Source: JASGDC01 sp047608145
GTDB lineage: Bacteria > Actinomycetota > Actinomycetes > Actinomycetales > Micrococcaceae
DNA length: 64,000 bases
Direction of reading: 5' to 3'
Assembly: GCA_047608145.1 (NCBI GenBank)
Contig: JASGDC010000003.1
Coordinates: 1 to 64,000, forward strand
Each line of letters opens with the position of its first letter. The first letter of the stretch is position 1. This document shows, in pieces, positions 9,201-17,837 of this stretch. The position numbers and the translations under genes are program-made. Under the pieces are notes generated by a model that ran no database searches, was not told the origin of the DNA, and saw only the letters and a program-made list of their open reading frames with translations.

Positions 9201-10179
9201 TTGGACGTAATTCTGGTGGAATTACTGGCACTACTTCTAGCACCATAGCTTCTGGCTTGTTTGTAGTCTGCAAGAAAGCACTAATTACTTTTAGGCGCTT
9301 AAGTGCACGAGTCTTACGCTGACCCTTACCAGTTTGAATCTGATCACGAAGTGATTCAGCTTCAGCTGCTAGATCAAAGTTACGTAGTCGAGTTTGGATA
9401 GCTTCTGCGCCCATTGAACCTTCGAAATACAATCCGAAACGGTCCTGTAGGTCGCGGAATAGCTGCTCATCACCAATTAGGTCATTAACCTTCAGGCTCT
9501 GGAACTTTTCCCAAACTGCATCAAGACGAGCGATATCTTTATCAGCACGACGACGAATTGCAGCCATATCTTTATCAGCAGCATCGCGAAGCTTACGCTT
9601 TGCATCAGCTTTTTTGCCTTCTTTTTCTGCTTCAGCTAAGTCATCTTCTAGATCTTTTTGACGAGCAACTAGATCAGCATCACGTTGCTTTTCTTTTTCT
9701 TCACGCTCTAGAGTGATTTCAGCTTGCAAGTTAGGTAACTCAGCATGACGGTTTTCTTCGTCTACGCTAGTAATCATGTACGCAGCAAAGTAAATTACCT
9801 TCTCTAAATCTTTTGGAGCTAGGTCAAGCAAGTAACCTAGACGAGAAGGTACACCCTTGAAGTACCAAATGTGAGTAACTGGTGCTGCAAGTTCCAAGTG
9901 TCCCATACGTTCACGACGTACTTTAGAACGAGTAACCTCTACACCACAACGCTCACAAACGATACCCTTAAAGCGGACACGCTTGTATTTACCACAGCTA
10001 CATTCCCAGTCTTTTGACGGACCAAAAATCTTTTCACAGAAAAGCCCATCTTTTTCTGGCTTTAACGTACGGTAGTTAATTGTTTCTGGTTTCTTAACTT
10101 CACCATGAGACCAATTACGGATCTCATCAGTAGTAGCAAGGCCGATTCGCATTACATCGAATACAGTTTCGTTGGCCAT
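6298..10179 (-). CDS. rpoC: RNA polymerase beta' subunit
   Basis: Beta' forms much of the RNA polymerase active centre and clamp. The 1293-residue protein has the actinobacterial length. The N-terminal zinc site uses C60, C62, C75 and C78. The catalytic NADFDGDQM motif, which binds the two Mg ions, lies near residue 540, and the second zinc ribbon (CESRIGTCARCYG) lies in the C-terminal third. Residues about 150-215 form a charged, probably coiled-coil segment. The start ATG has AGGAAG about 5 nt upstream. It follows rpoB by 29 nt and is co-transcribed with it. Confidence 0.99.
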   Translation of the reverse strand: MANETVFDVMRIGLATTDEIRNWSHGEVKKPETINYRTLKPEKDGLFCEKIFGPSKDWECSCGKYKRVRFKGIVCERCGVEVTRSKVRRERMGHLELAAPVTHIWYFKGVPSRLGYLLDLAPKDLEKVIYFAAYMITSVDEENRHAELPNLQAEITLEREEKEKQRDADLVARQKDLEDDLAEAEKEGKKADAKRKLRDAADKDMAAIRRRADKDIARLDAVWEKFQSLKVNDLIGDEQLFRDLQDRFGLYFEGSMGAEAIQTRLRNFDLAAEAESLRDQIQTGKGQRKTRALKRLKVISAFLQTTNKPEAMVLEVVPVIPPELRPMVQLDGGRFATSDLNDLYRRVINRNNRLKRLMDLGAPEIIVNNEKRMLQEAVDNLFDNGRRGRPVTGPGNRALKSISDMLKGKQGRFRQNLLGKRVDYSGRSVIVVGPKLKLHECGLPKQMALELFKPFVMKRLVDLNHAQNIKSAKRMVERYRPAVWDVLEEVITEHPVLLNRAPTLHRLGIQAFEPQLVEGRAIQLHPLVCSAFNADFDGDQMAVHLPLSTEAQAEARLLMLSSNNILKPSDGRPAAVPSQDMIIGVYHLTTKRPGAEGEGSIFSSVAEAIMAHDLGKLHMNAKAKIRVDDFVPYEGWEAPKDYEEGDPVLLETSLGQVLFNETLPEDYPWVENVADKGTLSRIVNDLAERCQKIVVAQTLDNMKDAGFYWASRSGVTIAISDVAAPPEKEEILENYEAKAQKVQKQFERGLISDEERRQELVGIWSEATDKVAEVMQDDLEELNTINRMVTSGARGNWMQVRQIAGMRGLVANPKGEIIPRPIKSSYREGLHVLEYFIATHGARKGLADTALRTANSGYLTRRLVDVSQDVIVREEDCGTSAGLVLPIAVKAEDGSTIMYEDVENTVYSRTLAQDVKKGSKILAHAGDDVGDVLIDELYKAGIEEVKIRSVLTCESRIGTCARCYGRSLASGKLVDIGEAVGIIAAQSIGEPGTQLTMRTFHTGGAVSSAGEDITQGLPRIQELFEARTPKGEAPIAEYDGRVKIEEGERSLKVTLVPDDGYDEITYTVLRRSRLLVEEGDHVEAGQQLTQGAVDPKQILRILGPRAAQKHLVDEVQHVYRSQGVGIHDKHVEVIVRQMLRRVTVIDSGETDLLPGELTERARLDEENRTALATKKQPASGRPELMGITKASLATESWLSAASFQETTRVLTQAAMERKSDPLLGLKENVIIGKLIPAGTGLSQYQHLVVEPTEEALEESYVETSFTDFDQNAFGEAAGAAIPLEDYDFGSDFR

Positions 10180-10208
10180 GTCTTCCTTTCCTAAATCCTT
10201 CTTTGAAG

Positions 10209-13200
10209 TTAAACTTCTTCGATTGAGTTTGGTTCTTGATGAGATAGGTTAATACCTAGTTCTTCAGCTGCTTGGAATACTTCGTCATCATCTTTCATTT
10301 CGATGACATTTCCGTCAGCTGAAAGCACCTCTACGTTTAAGCACAGAGACTGCATCTCTTTAATCAATACCTTGAATGATTCTGGTACACCTGGCTCAGG
10401 AATGTTTTCACCCTTCACAATCGCCTCGTATACCTTGACACGTCCATTAATATCATCAGACTTGATAGTCAAAAGCTCCTGCAATGTGTATGCAGCACCA
10501 TAAGCTTCAAGTGCCCATACCTCCATCTCACCGAAACGCTGACCACCGAACTGTGCCTTACCACCCAGTGGCTGCTGAGTAATCATTGAGTAAGGACCAG
10601 TAGAACGTGCGTGAATCTTGTCATCCACCAAGTGGTGAAGTTTCAAGATATACATATAACCAACTGAAATTGGATCTGGGAATGGTTCACCAGAACGACC
10701 ATCAAACAAACGAGCTTTACCGTCGTTATTAACTATGCGCACACCATCTTCATTTGGATTAGTGTTTGCTAGTAGACCGGCAATCTCTTGTTCTTCAGCA
10801 CCATCGAATACTGGAGTAGCCACGTTAGTCGGACCAGACTGCATTGGAATTGTTGAATCTTTGGCCCATTCTGGGTTACCTTCAACGTTCCAACCATTCT
10901 TAGCAATCCAACCAAGGTGTACTTCCAATACTTGTCCTAGGTTCATACGACCTGGCACACCAAGTGGGTTAAGGACGATATCAACTGGAGTACCGTCTTC
11001 AAGGAATGGCATATCTTCCACTGGAAGAATCTTAGATACTACACCCTTGTTACCGTGACGACCAGCAAGCTTATCACCATCAGTAATCTTACGTTTTTGT
11101 GCAACGTATACGCGCACAAGCTGGTTTACGCCAGGAGCTAGTTCGTCATCTTCTTCACGATCAAATACTCGGATACCGATTACAGTACCTGATTCACCGT
11201 GTGGCACCTTCAATGAAGTATCACGTACTTCTTTAGAATTATCTCCAAAGATTGCACGAAGTAGACGCTCTTCTGGAGTTAGCTCAGTCTCACCCTTTGG
11301 TGTTACTTTACCAACTAGAATATCGCCAGCTTCAACTTCTGCACCGATGTGAATAATACCACGTTCATCAAGACGGCTTAAGCCTTCTTCAGAAACGTTT
11401 GGAATATCACGAGTAATTTCTTCCGCACCTAGTTTGGTATCGCGAACATCAATCTCATGTTCTTCGATGTGGATTGAAGTAAGGGTGTCTTCAGCTACTA
11501 CGCGCTGCGACAGGATAATCGCATCCTCGAAGTTTTGACCTTCCCAAGACATGAATGCCACAAGCAAGTTTTTACCAAGTGCTAATTCGCCCTTTTGTGT
11601 TGCAGGACCGTCAGCAATTGCGTCGCCAACTTCTACACGCTGACCTTTACTAACAAGTAGCTTCTGGTTATAAGCGGTACCCTGGTTCGAGCGATCGAAC
11701 TTAGCAATGCGGTATTTAGTATCAGTACCGTCATCATTGGTAACTACAACTAAATCAGCAGATACTTCTGCGACTACACCAGCCTTAGTAGCAAGCACTA
11801 CATCACCAGCGTCCTTTGCCGCATATTTCTCCATACCAGTACCAACAAGTGGTGATTCTGATTCAAGAAGTGGCACAGACTGACGCTGCATGTTAGCACC
11901 CATCAACGCACGGTGTGCATCGTCATGCTCCAGGAATGGAATCAAAGCAGTACCAACAGAAACCATCTGGCGTGAAGAAACGTCCATATATTCAACTTCT
12001 TCAGCCTTAACCAAAGTTGGCTCACCAGCACCGCCCTTTTCACGAACTAACACCATCTTCTCAGTGAAGTGGCCTTCTTCGTCAATCGGAGCTTTTGCCT
12101 GCGCAATATGGTATTCATCTTCTTCAGTAGCACTCAAGTAATCAATTTGATCAGTAACTTTACCATCCACACACTTACTGTATGGAGTTTCAATGAAACC
12201 GAAAGCATTAATTCGAGCAAATGCTGCTAAGTTACCGATTAGACCAATGTTTGGACCTTCAGGAGTCTCAATAGGACACATACGACCATAGTGAGATGGG
12301 TGAACATCACGGACTTCATAACCTGCACGGTCACGAGAAAGACCACCAGGTCCAAGAGCTGATAGACGACGTTTGTGTCCCAAACCAGCAAGTGGGTTAT
12401 TTTGATCTAAGAACTGTGACAGCTGTGAAGTTCCAAAGAATTCTTTAATAGCTGCGACTACTGGGCGAATGTTAATCAAAGACTGAGGAGTAATTGAGTC
12501 TGCATCTTGTGTAGTCATACGTTCACGAACTACACGTTCCATACGAGAAAGACCAGTACGAATCTGGTTTTCAATCAATTCACCTACAGTACGGATACGA
12601 CGGTTACCAAAGTGGTCAATATCGTCAACATCTACGCGTAGTTCAACTGTCTTGCGACCCTTTTTATTTTCAAGAGTCTTTTCACCTTCATGCAAAGTAG
12701 CAATGTACTTAATCATTGCCACGATGTCTTCTTCAGTAAGGCTGTTTTGGGTGATATCAGCATCAAGACCAAGCTTACGGTTCATCTTGTAACGACCAAC
12801 TTTAGCTAAGTCATAGCGCTTACCGTTAAAGTAAAGGTTTTGCAAAAGAGTTTCCGCAGCTTCTTTTGCAGGTGGTTCACCTGGGCGAAGTTTACGGTAA
12901 ATATCAATTAATGCTTCTTCTTGATCTTTGGTCTGATCTTTTTCTAAAGTCGTACGAATACTTGCAAAATGACCAAGTTCCTTAACGATTTTAGCTTCTG
13001 ACCAACCAAGCGCCTTTAACAATACAGTTACTGGCTGCTTACGCTTGCGGTCCAAACGAACTGCAACCATGTCGCGCTTATCAACTTCAAATTCTAACCA
13101 AGCGCCGCGAGATGGAATAATTTTTGCAGTGAAAATATCTTTATCAGATGTTTTATCTGCAAGTTTCTCGAAATAAGCACCCGGCGAACGAACTAGCTGA

Positions 13201-13676
13201 GAAACTACTACACGCTCAGTACCGTTAATGATGAAAACGCCCTTCTCAGTCATTAATGGGAAATCTCCCATGAATACTGTCTGGCTCTTAATTTCACCTG
13301 TTTCGTGGTGCATGTATTCAGCAGTTACATAAAGTGGTGCTGAATATGTAGCGTCACGATCACGGCATTCTTCTGCAGTATATTTAGGTTCTTCGAATGA
13401 TGGATTACTGAAAGACAATGACATTGAGTCATTGTAGTCATCGATTGGAGAAATCTCAGTAAAAATTTCTTCCAGACCACTGATTTCTGGAACGTCGCTA
13501 TCTTTAGCTTTGACGCGTTCTTCCCAGCGTTCATTACCAATTAGACGGTCAAAACTATCTGTTTGTACGCCAAGTAGGTTAGGAACATCAAGTGGTTCAG
13601 GAGTTTTAGCAAATGAAAGACGCTGAGCCTTATTTGAGGTAGCGTCTTGAGATCTGTTGGTGTTCTTGGAGACCAC
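10209..13676 (-). CDS. rpoB: RNA polymerase beta subunit
   Basis: Beta is the catalytic partner of beta' and the target of rifamycins. I place the start at a GTG (13674-13676) because GGAAGGA lies exactly 6 nt upstream. A GTG five codons earlier (13689-13691) has no ribosome binding site, and its use would give 1160 instead of 1155 residues. The rifampicin-contact segment reads GTSQLSQFLDQNNPLAGLGH followed by KRRLSALGPGGL. The positions equivalent to D435, H445 and S450 of M. tuberculosis are wild type. It has its own promoter at 13770-13798 and is followed by rpoC. Confidence 0.98.
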   Translation of the reverse strand: MVSKNTNRSQDATSNKAQRLSFAKTPEPLDVPNLLGVQTDSFDRLIGNERWEERVKAKDSDVPEISGLEEIFTEISPIDDYNDSMSLSFSNPSFEEPKYTAEECRDRDATYSAPLYVTAEYMHHETGEIKSQTVFMGDFPLMTEKGVFIINGTERVVVSQLVRSPGAYFEKLADKTSDKDIFTAKIIPSRGAWLEFEVDKRDMVAVRLDRKRKQPVTVLLKALGWSEAKIVKELGHFASIRTTLEKDQTKDQEEALIDIYRKLRPGEPPAKEAAETLLQNLYFNGKRYDLAKVGRYKMNRKLGLDADITQNSLTEEDIVAMIKYIATLHEGEKTLENKKGRKTVELRVDVDDIDHFGNRRIRTVGELIENQIRTGLSRMERVVRERMTTQDADSITPQSLINIRPVVAAIKEFFGTSQLSQFLDQNNPLAGLGHKRRLSALGPGGLSRDRAGYEVRDVHPSHYGRMCPIETPEGPNIGLIGNLAAFARINAFGFIETPYSKCVDGKVTDQIDYLSATEEDEYHIAQAKAPIDEEGHFTEKMVLVREKGGAGEPTLVKAEEVEYMDVSSRQMVSVGTALIPFLEHDDAHRALMGANMQRQSVPLLESESPLVGTGMEKYAAKDAGDVVLATKAGVVAEVSADLVVVTNDDGTDTKYRIAKFDRSNQGTAYNQKLLVSKGQRVEVGDAIADGPATQKGELALGKNLLVAFMSWEGQNFEDAIILSQRVVAEDTLTSIHIEEHEIDVRDTKLGAEEITRDIPNVSEEGLSRLDERGIIHIGAEVEAGDILVGKVTPKGETELTPEERLLRAIFGDNSKEVRDTSLKVPHGESGTVIGIRVFDREEDDELAPGVNQLVRVYVAQKRKITDGDKLAGRHGNKGVVSKILPVEDMPFLEDGTPVDIVLNPLGVPGRMNLGQVLEVHLGWIAKNGWNVEGNPEWAKDSTIPMQSGPTNVATPVFDGAEEQEIAGLLANTNPNEDGVRIVNNDGKARLFDGRSGEPFPDPISVGYMYILKLHHLVDDKIHARSTGPYSMITQQPLGGKAQFGGQRFGEMEVWALEAYGAAYTLQELLTIKSDDINGRVKVYEAIVKGENIPEPGVPESFKVLIKEMQSLCLNVEVLSADGNVIEMKDDDEVFQAAEELGINLSHQEPNSIEEV

Positions 13677-13769
13677 AAACAATCCTTCCACAGTGTGATT
13701 ACAAAAGGGACAAAAGATCTGCAGTTGGGTCGACCACTATATGAAGACGCCAAAAAGGCAGTTAAATTC

Positions 13770-13798
13770 ATACTACAGTATTCTTAAAAATATATCAA
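13770..13798 (-). promoter_or_regulatory. rpoBC promoter
   Basis: The minus strand has TTGATA (13793-13798) and TAGTAT (13770-13775) separated by exactly 17 bp, close to the sigma-70 group consensus. Transcription would start near 13762, giving a leader of about 85 nt before the rpoB GTG. Confidence 0.75.
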
Positions 13799-14058
13799 GT
13801 GCAGATTTTAAAGTAATATCTTCAGAGTTACTTAAATAAAATTACACTAGAGTTTGAATCTGCTGATTTTTCGAATAAACCTGCAACTTCATGACGATCA
13901 ACTCCACCGACTGATAGCAGTCTTGGCACATTAGAGCTAGCTGGGCTACTAGTACCATTTCCCAAATTACCGCCAATCGAGTTATAACCCCATAAACAGA
14001 GTAGCTATAAGACAACTCGCAACCATTGGAGAAGTATTCCCAGACTAATTTCACGCAC
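13799..14058. other. Non-coding stretch between rplL terminator and rpoB promoter
   Basis: About 260 bp with no convincing gene. The minus strand has an open frame of 72 codons (13842-14060), but it overlaps the rplL terminator, has no ribosome binding site and has an unlikely composition. No repeats or further hairpins were recognised. Confidence 0.5.
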
Positions 14059-14088
14059 AAAAAAGGCCCTCTTGCGAGGACCTTTTTA
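14059..14088 (-). terminator. Terminator after rplL
   Basis: AAAAAGG-C-CCTC and GAGG-A-CCTTTTT form a stem with one internal C/A mismatch around a TTGC loop. The A-run on the plus strand gives a U-run in the minus transcript. It separates rplJL from rpoBC, which has its own promoter. Confidence 0.8.
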
Positions 14089-14111
14089 TTGAAAGTTTAG
14101 TTAACTGATTA

Positions 14112-14495
14112 CTACTTAAGAGTAACTGTTGCGCCTGCACTTTCAAGAGATTCTTTAGCTTTTTCAGCATCTTCTTTAGAAACGCCTTCAAGAACAGCGT
14201 TAGGAGCGCTGTCTACAACGTCCTTAGCTTCCTTTAGGCCTAGGCTAGTAAGGGCTCGTACTTCCTTAATAACAGCAATCTTCTTGTCACCTGCAGATTC
14301 GATGATTACATCGAATTCAGTCTGCTCTTCAGCAGCTTCTTCTCCGCCAGCAGCTGGGCCAGCAACTGCAACTGCAGCTGGAGCAGCAGCCTCAACGTCA
14401 AATGTTTCTTCGAACTCTTTAACGAAATCAGATAGTTCGATAAGAGTCATTTCTTTGAATGCATCTAGCAATTCTTCAGTACTTAGTTTCGCCAT
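14112..14495 (-). CDS. rplL: 50S ribosomal protein L7/L12
   Basis: L7/L12 forms the flexible stalk of the large subunit and recruits translational GTPases. The 127-residue protein has the expected three parts: an N-terminal dimerisation helix region (LSTEELLDAFKEMTLIELSD), an Ala/Gly/Glu-rich hinge at about 35-58, and the C-terminal domain with KIAVIKEVRALTSLGLKEAK. It follows rplJ by about 100 nt and ends at a strong terminator. Confidence 0.98.
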   Translation of the reverse strand: MAKLSTEELLDAFKEMTLIELSDFVKEFEETFDVEAAAPAAVAVAGPAAGGEEAAEEQTEFDVIIESAGDKKIAVIKEVRALTSLGLKEAKDVVDSAPNAVLEGVSKEDAEKAKESLESAGATVTLK

Positions 14496-14596
14496 GTGTG
14501 GCGCTCCTTCTTGTCTTTATGGCCTACTGGCCAGTTCTTAATCTTACGGTCTTAATATTGTGGTTAAAAGTTTTTAACTAGTAGCTTAAATACTAC

Positions 14597-15115
14597 TTAG
14601 CCTTCTTCCTCAACTTTGGCACGCAAAGCATCGACAGTACGAACTGTCTTAAGAATTGGAGCCTGGAATAGTGCAGCAGCTTTAGCAGTAGAAGCCTTCA
14701 TGCCACCAGCAAGCTTAGCAAGAAGTACTTCACGAGACTCAAGGTCAGCAAGTTTCTTCACACCAGCTTCATCAAGAACAGAACCTTCGTAGTATCCACC
14801 CTTGATAACTAGTTGCTTGTTTTCTTTAGCAAAAGTCTTTAAGCTCTTAGCAACTTCTACTACGTCACCTTTAACATAAGCGATAGCAGTAGGGCCTTTA
14901 AGGTCATCAAAACCTTCGATTTCAGCTTCTTTAGCAGCAATAGCAGTAAGTTTATTCTTAACCACAGAGTATTTTGCATTCTCACCCATTGAACGACGCA
15001 ACTGCATCATTTGATCAACAGTGAGACCACGGTATTCAGTCAACAATGCGCCATTTGAATTGCGAAGTTCATCAGCAATTTCTTTTACAGCAGCTTGCTT
15101 TTCTGGTGTTGCCAT
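14597..15115 (-). CDS. rplJ: 50S ribosomal protein L10
   Basis: L10 anchors the L7/L12 dimers to 23S rRNA and is the usual autogenous regulator of this operon. The 172-residue protein starts MATPEKQAAVKEIADELRN, typical of actinobacterial L10, and its C-terminal helix would bind L12. The ATG has GAAAGGAGC just upstream. A structured leader and an attenuator precede it. Confidence 0.98.
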   Translation of the reverse strand: MATPEKQAAVKEIADELRNSNGALLTEYRGLTVDQMMQLRRSMGENAKYSVVKNKLTAIAAKEAEIEGFDDLKGPTAIAYVKGDVVEVAKSLKTFAKENKQLVIKGGYYEGSVLDEAGVKKLADLESREVLLAKLAGGMKASTAKAAALFQAPILKTVRTVDALRAKVEEEG

Positions 15116-15311
15116 GGTGCTCCTTTCTCTGTATCAGGTCGGTAAGCATTAAAAAACGCCCTGTGCGCAGGAGCAAAGGACGTACGAGCGTGCATATCAC
15201 AGCTATTTGAGTCTTCACACCTACGTTGGCCGTTCCTTAGAAACTTTATAGTTAGCAACTCTTTAACTCTCCAGTAAAAAAGTACACGCCAACCACCGAC
15301 GGTCTTCGGTA
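15116..15311 (-). ncRNA. Ribosomal protein L10 leader
   Basis: The 5' UTR of rplJ, about 195 nt from the predicted start near 15311, matches the form of actinobacterial L10 leaders. It has CCGAAGACCGTCGG near its 5' end and a downstream CGGCCAACG...GTGTGAAGAC segment able to pair with it. In the family this RNA binds L10(L12)4 and represses rplJL. It ends in an attenuator-like hairpin (15151-15182). Recognition is by eye; a covariance-model search was not possible. Confidence 0.75.
15151..15182 (-). terminator. Attenuator in the L10 leader
   Basis: On the minus strand CGTCCT and AGGGCG pair (one G-U) around an inner hairpin, followed directly by six U, 36 nt before the rplJ ATG. This is a classical intrinsic terminator inside the leader, so readthrough into rplJL is probably regulated. 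Confidence 0.6.
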
Positions 15312-15317
15312 TTTCAT

Positions 15318-15346
15318 ACTATAACATAACAAATCACAGAACCCAA
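15318..15346 (-). promoter_or_regulatory. rplJL promoter
   Basis: The minus strand has TTGGGT (15341-15346) and TATAGT (15318-15323) with a 17-bp spacer, directly upstream of the conserved leader sequence. Confidence 0.6.
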
Positions 15347-15567
15347 ATATTGTTTTTAGTTAAAATTAACCATTGCCTGCACCCAAAGCAAAAGTAAGCT
15401 CCAGTTGACTAATTTCTGTTGTTTAACAATTTATATAGCCCAGTAACTCTTTTACGAGAACTAGCGCACAACATCAACAATCTACTTTTAAAATTAAAGA
15501 ATTTTCCTCTGAATATTTAATATATTAGCATTTACACAATAGGTAAAACTTAAACATAAGTTTTAAG

Positions 15568-15573
15568 TACAAT
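15568..15573 (+). promoter_or_regulatory. -10 box of a probable leaderless promoter
   Basis: TACAAT ends 7 nt before the ATG at 15581. There is no ribosome binding site between them. Confidence 0.5.
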
Positions 15574-15580
15574 TCATTAT

Positions 15581-16546
15581 ATGCATGACAATATCGACTT
15601 ATTTTTAGCACAACAAAATACCATCGGTAAAACAATAGCTATAGATGATATCCACAACTACTTAAATACTCAGTTAAATATTGTCAGTTTTAATGACAAT
15701 ATTTCAACTGAAATTAGCAACAACCTTCTTGAATTACTAACTGAAGCAGAGACTGTACTATTACGAATGCCAAAATCACTTGATAAGTTAAAAGAGTACG
15801 CTGAGCTAATTACCCAATACTGTAACCCAAAAGTTACCGTATATGCCTGCGGTAAAGACAAACATATGAATAAGAGTTTCAATAAACTTTTAGAAAACTA
15901 TTTTGAGAAAGTAACAGCATCCTTGGGCTGGAAAAAATGTCGTACTATCAATGCAGTAAAAGTAAAAAATAAAGCTGTTTCAACCTTCCCAAAAGTTTCT
16001 ATAAATAAAGAATTAGAGTTAAAAATTGCATCCCATGGTGGAGTTTTTTCTGGGACAAAGTATGACATTGGAACTCGTACTTTTATTGATACACTTCGTA
16101 ACTTTATCTTCACCGGATTAGGTGCGGATTTAGGAAGTGGGAACGGGCTAGTTAGTGCTTTCTTACTTAAACATAATCCGCAGTTACAAATTGAAACTAG
16201 CGATGATTCCTACTTTGCATACCTATCAACAAAAGAGACCTTGAAAGTAAATGGGTTAACAGCGAAAGTTAGCCATGAACATTCGCTTAATGACACCCCT
16301 GATAATCACTACGATTATATTTTCTTAAACCCACCTTTTCATGCTGGCACCAGAGTATCCCCAACTGTTGGCATTGAATTAATAACTGCGACAAGACAAA
16401 AGTTAAAACCTGGTGGGAGCCTTTATTGTGTCTATAATTCCATGTTAAATCGCTACTACATGCCAGAGTTTAAAAAATTTGGTGGTGAAATTATCCACTT
16501 AGCACAAAATCGTAAATTTATTGTGAAACGCGTAACTAAATGTTAA
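15581..16546 (+). CDS. RsmC/RlmG-like class I methyltransferase
   Basis: A 321-residue protein whose C-terminal half is a class I SAM-dependent methyltransferase. DLGSGNG (residues 183-189) is the SAM-binding motif I, and NPPFH (250-254) is the catalytic motif IV of the RsmC/RlmG group of rRNA guanine-N2 methyltransferases. The N-terminal 150 residues resemble the degenerate duplicated domain of RsmC only loosely. The exact rRNA position cannot be told from sequence. No Shine-Dalgarno sequence is visible. TACAAT at 15568-15573 sits 7 nt before the ATG, so the mRNA is probably leaderless. Its stop overlaps that of the convergent glycosyltransferase by 4 bp. Confidence 0.8.
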   Translation: MHDNIDLFLAQQNTIGKTIAIDDIHNYLNTQLNIVSFNDNISTEISNNLLELLTEAETVLLRMPKSLDKLKEYAELITQYCNPKVTVYACGKDKHMNKSFNKLLENYFEKVTASLGWKKCRTINAVKVKNKAVSTFPKVSINKELELKIASHGGVFSGTKYDIGTRTFIDTLRNFIFTGLGADLGSGNGLVSAFLLKHNPQLQIETSDDSYFAYLSTKETLKVNGLTAKVSHEHSLNDTPDNHYDYIFLNPPFHAGTRVSPTVGIELITATRQKLKPGGSLYCVYNSMLNRYYMPEFKKFGGEIIHLAQNRKFIVKRVTKC

Positions 16547-17613
16547 AAACTTTTATAGACTTCCATAGATTTTGCGTAAAGATTCTCTTGATTAAATTCT
16601 GTTTTGACACGTTCGACAGCAGCTCGCCCCATTTCAACTCGCAGCTTTTCATCTTTAATTAGTAACCTTAATTTCTCAATAACTTCGTCTATATCTTTAC
16701 ACACAAAACCCGTTACTTTATTTTCAACTACATCACGGTTACCAGTAATATCAGTAACTACAGCTGGCACCCCTACTCCTTGGGCCTCAATTACTGCAAC
16801 TGGCAAGCCTTCCCATAGTGATGTTGATAGGTAAATATCCATATTTGGAATTTTTTCAATAATTTCGCTACCAGTTTGCCATCCAGTAAATTCAATCGTA
16901 TTTCCGCTAATCCAACCATCAGAAGTATCTCGTTCACCAATCCAATAAAACTTGGCTTCATCTTTAAGAGTTTCCGCAATCTGTTGCCATTTCCAAGGAG
17001 CTTTCGCGTAAGTAACTCGGGCCACAATGCCAACTACTGGCTTGCTTGAGCTTTTTTCGTAATTTTTTGGTGGTAATTCGTAGACATCAACGACATTATG
17101 CAATACCGTGACTTTTTTAGCTTTAAGTTTGGTTTTAGCTAATTCAGCTTCAGATTCCGAAACACAAATTACACCATCACATTTACGTGATAACACGGTT
17201 TCAATTATCTGAAAGACCTTACGAGCTTTCTGACTCTTATCCTGCATTAAGAATGGCCAGCCATGTGGCGTATAAAAAACTTTATATTTGGAATATTTCC
17301 ATAACGAAAGACGACCGATAAAACCAGCAAAAGTAGAATGGATATGCACGATTTCTGGCTTTGTTTGTTTAATAGTTTCTCGCAGAAATTTAGCAAAACC
17401 GGGCATATGTTTTGGCGAAGATGCTTTATTTTCAAAACGGTAAAGTTCTACTTCAGAAAACTCACTATTGATCTTGCTTTCACTTAGGGTATCTGGACGC
17501 ACTGAATAACAGACTGATACCTCAGCTCCATGTTTTGCTTGTTCGTTAGCTAAAGTTTTAACTGCCGAATATACGCCTCCTGCAAAAGACTCCACCACAT
17601 GAAGAATACGCAC
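16543..17613 (-). CDS. Glycosyltransferase family 4 protein
   Basis: A 356-residue GT-B glycosyltransferase. The N-terminus MRILHVVESFAGGVYSAVKT is the glycine-rich acceptor-side loop seen in GT4 enzymes. The C-terminal domain contains EGLPVAVIEAQGVGVP, the E-x7-E motif that binds the sugar nucleotide. The substrate is unknown; such enzymes commonly build capsule or exopolysaccharide, but no polysaccharide gene cluster surrounds it here. The start is GTG. It is a single gene, convergent with the methyltransferase gene, and a long perfect inverted repeat lies upstream. Confidence 0.85.
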   Translation of the reverse strand: MRILHVVESFAGGVYSAVKTLANEQAKHGAEVSVCYSVRPDTLSESKINSEFSEVELYRFENKASSPKHMPGFAKFLRETIKQTKPEIVHIHSTFAGFIGRLSLWKYSKYKVFYTPHGWPFLMQDKSQKARKVFQIIETVLSRKCDGVICVSESEAELAKTKLKAKKVTVLHNVVDVYELPPKNYEKSSSKPVVGIVARVTYAKAPWKWQQIAETLKDEAKFYWIGERDTSDGWISGNTIEFTGWQTGSEIIEKIPNMDIYLSTSLWEGLPVAVIEAQGVGVPAVVTDITGNRDVVENKVTGFVCKDIDEVIEKLRLLIKDEKLRVEMGRAAVERVKTEFNQENLYAKSMEVYKSF

Positions 17614-17703
17614 TAATTACATCCCATCTTAAACCCTAAGTTTATAAATTAACTATCCTAATTGTACGGGTAGTCTCTCTCATTTCATACTCGTCACAAT
17701 TTA

Positions 17704-17772
17704 CATTTTCTTACTAAAACGGTATTTTCGTTGCTTATAAGCAAGTGAAAATACCGTTTTAGTAAGAAAATG
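17704..17772. repeat. 69-bp near-perfect inverted repeat
   Basis: Two 26-nt arms (17704-17729 and 17747-17772) are exact reverse complements. The 17-bp centre contains a second perfect palindrome, TTGCTTATAAGCAA. The whole forms one very long hairpin between the glycosyltransferase start and the rplA terminator. There is no U-run, so it does not look like a terminator. Confidence 0.9.
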
Positions 17773-17791
17773 CGGCGGGTAAAAGGTTACA

Positions 17792-17823
17792 AAAATGGCA
17801 CCCACAAATGTGAGTGCCATTTT
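17792..17823 (-). terminator. Terminator after rplA
   Basis: AAAATGGCAC (17792-17801) pairs with GTGCCATTTT (17814-17823), with an inner CACA/TGTG pairing. It lies 14 nt beyond the rplA stop codon, and the outer stem supplies the U-rich 3' end. Confidence 0.8.
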
Positions 17824-17837
17824 AAAAGAAGTTAGTC

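Noticed and set aside
13842..14060. 72-codon minus-strand frame between rplL and rpoB
   Set aside because: It starts inside the rplL terminator, has no ribosome binding site and has no protein-like pattern. It is more likely the spacer before the rpoB promoter.
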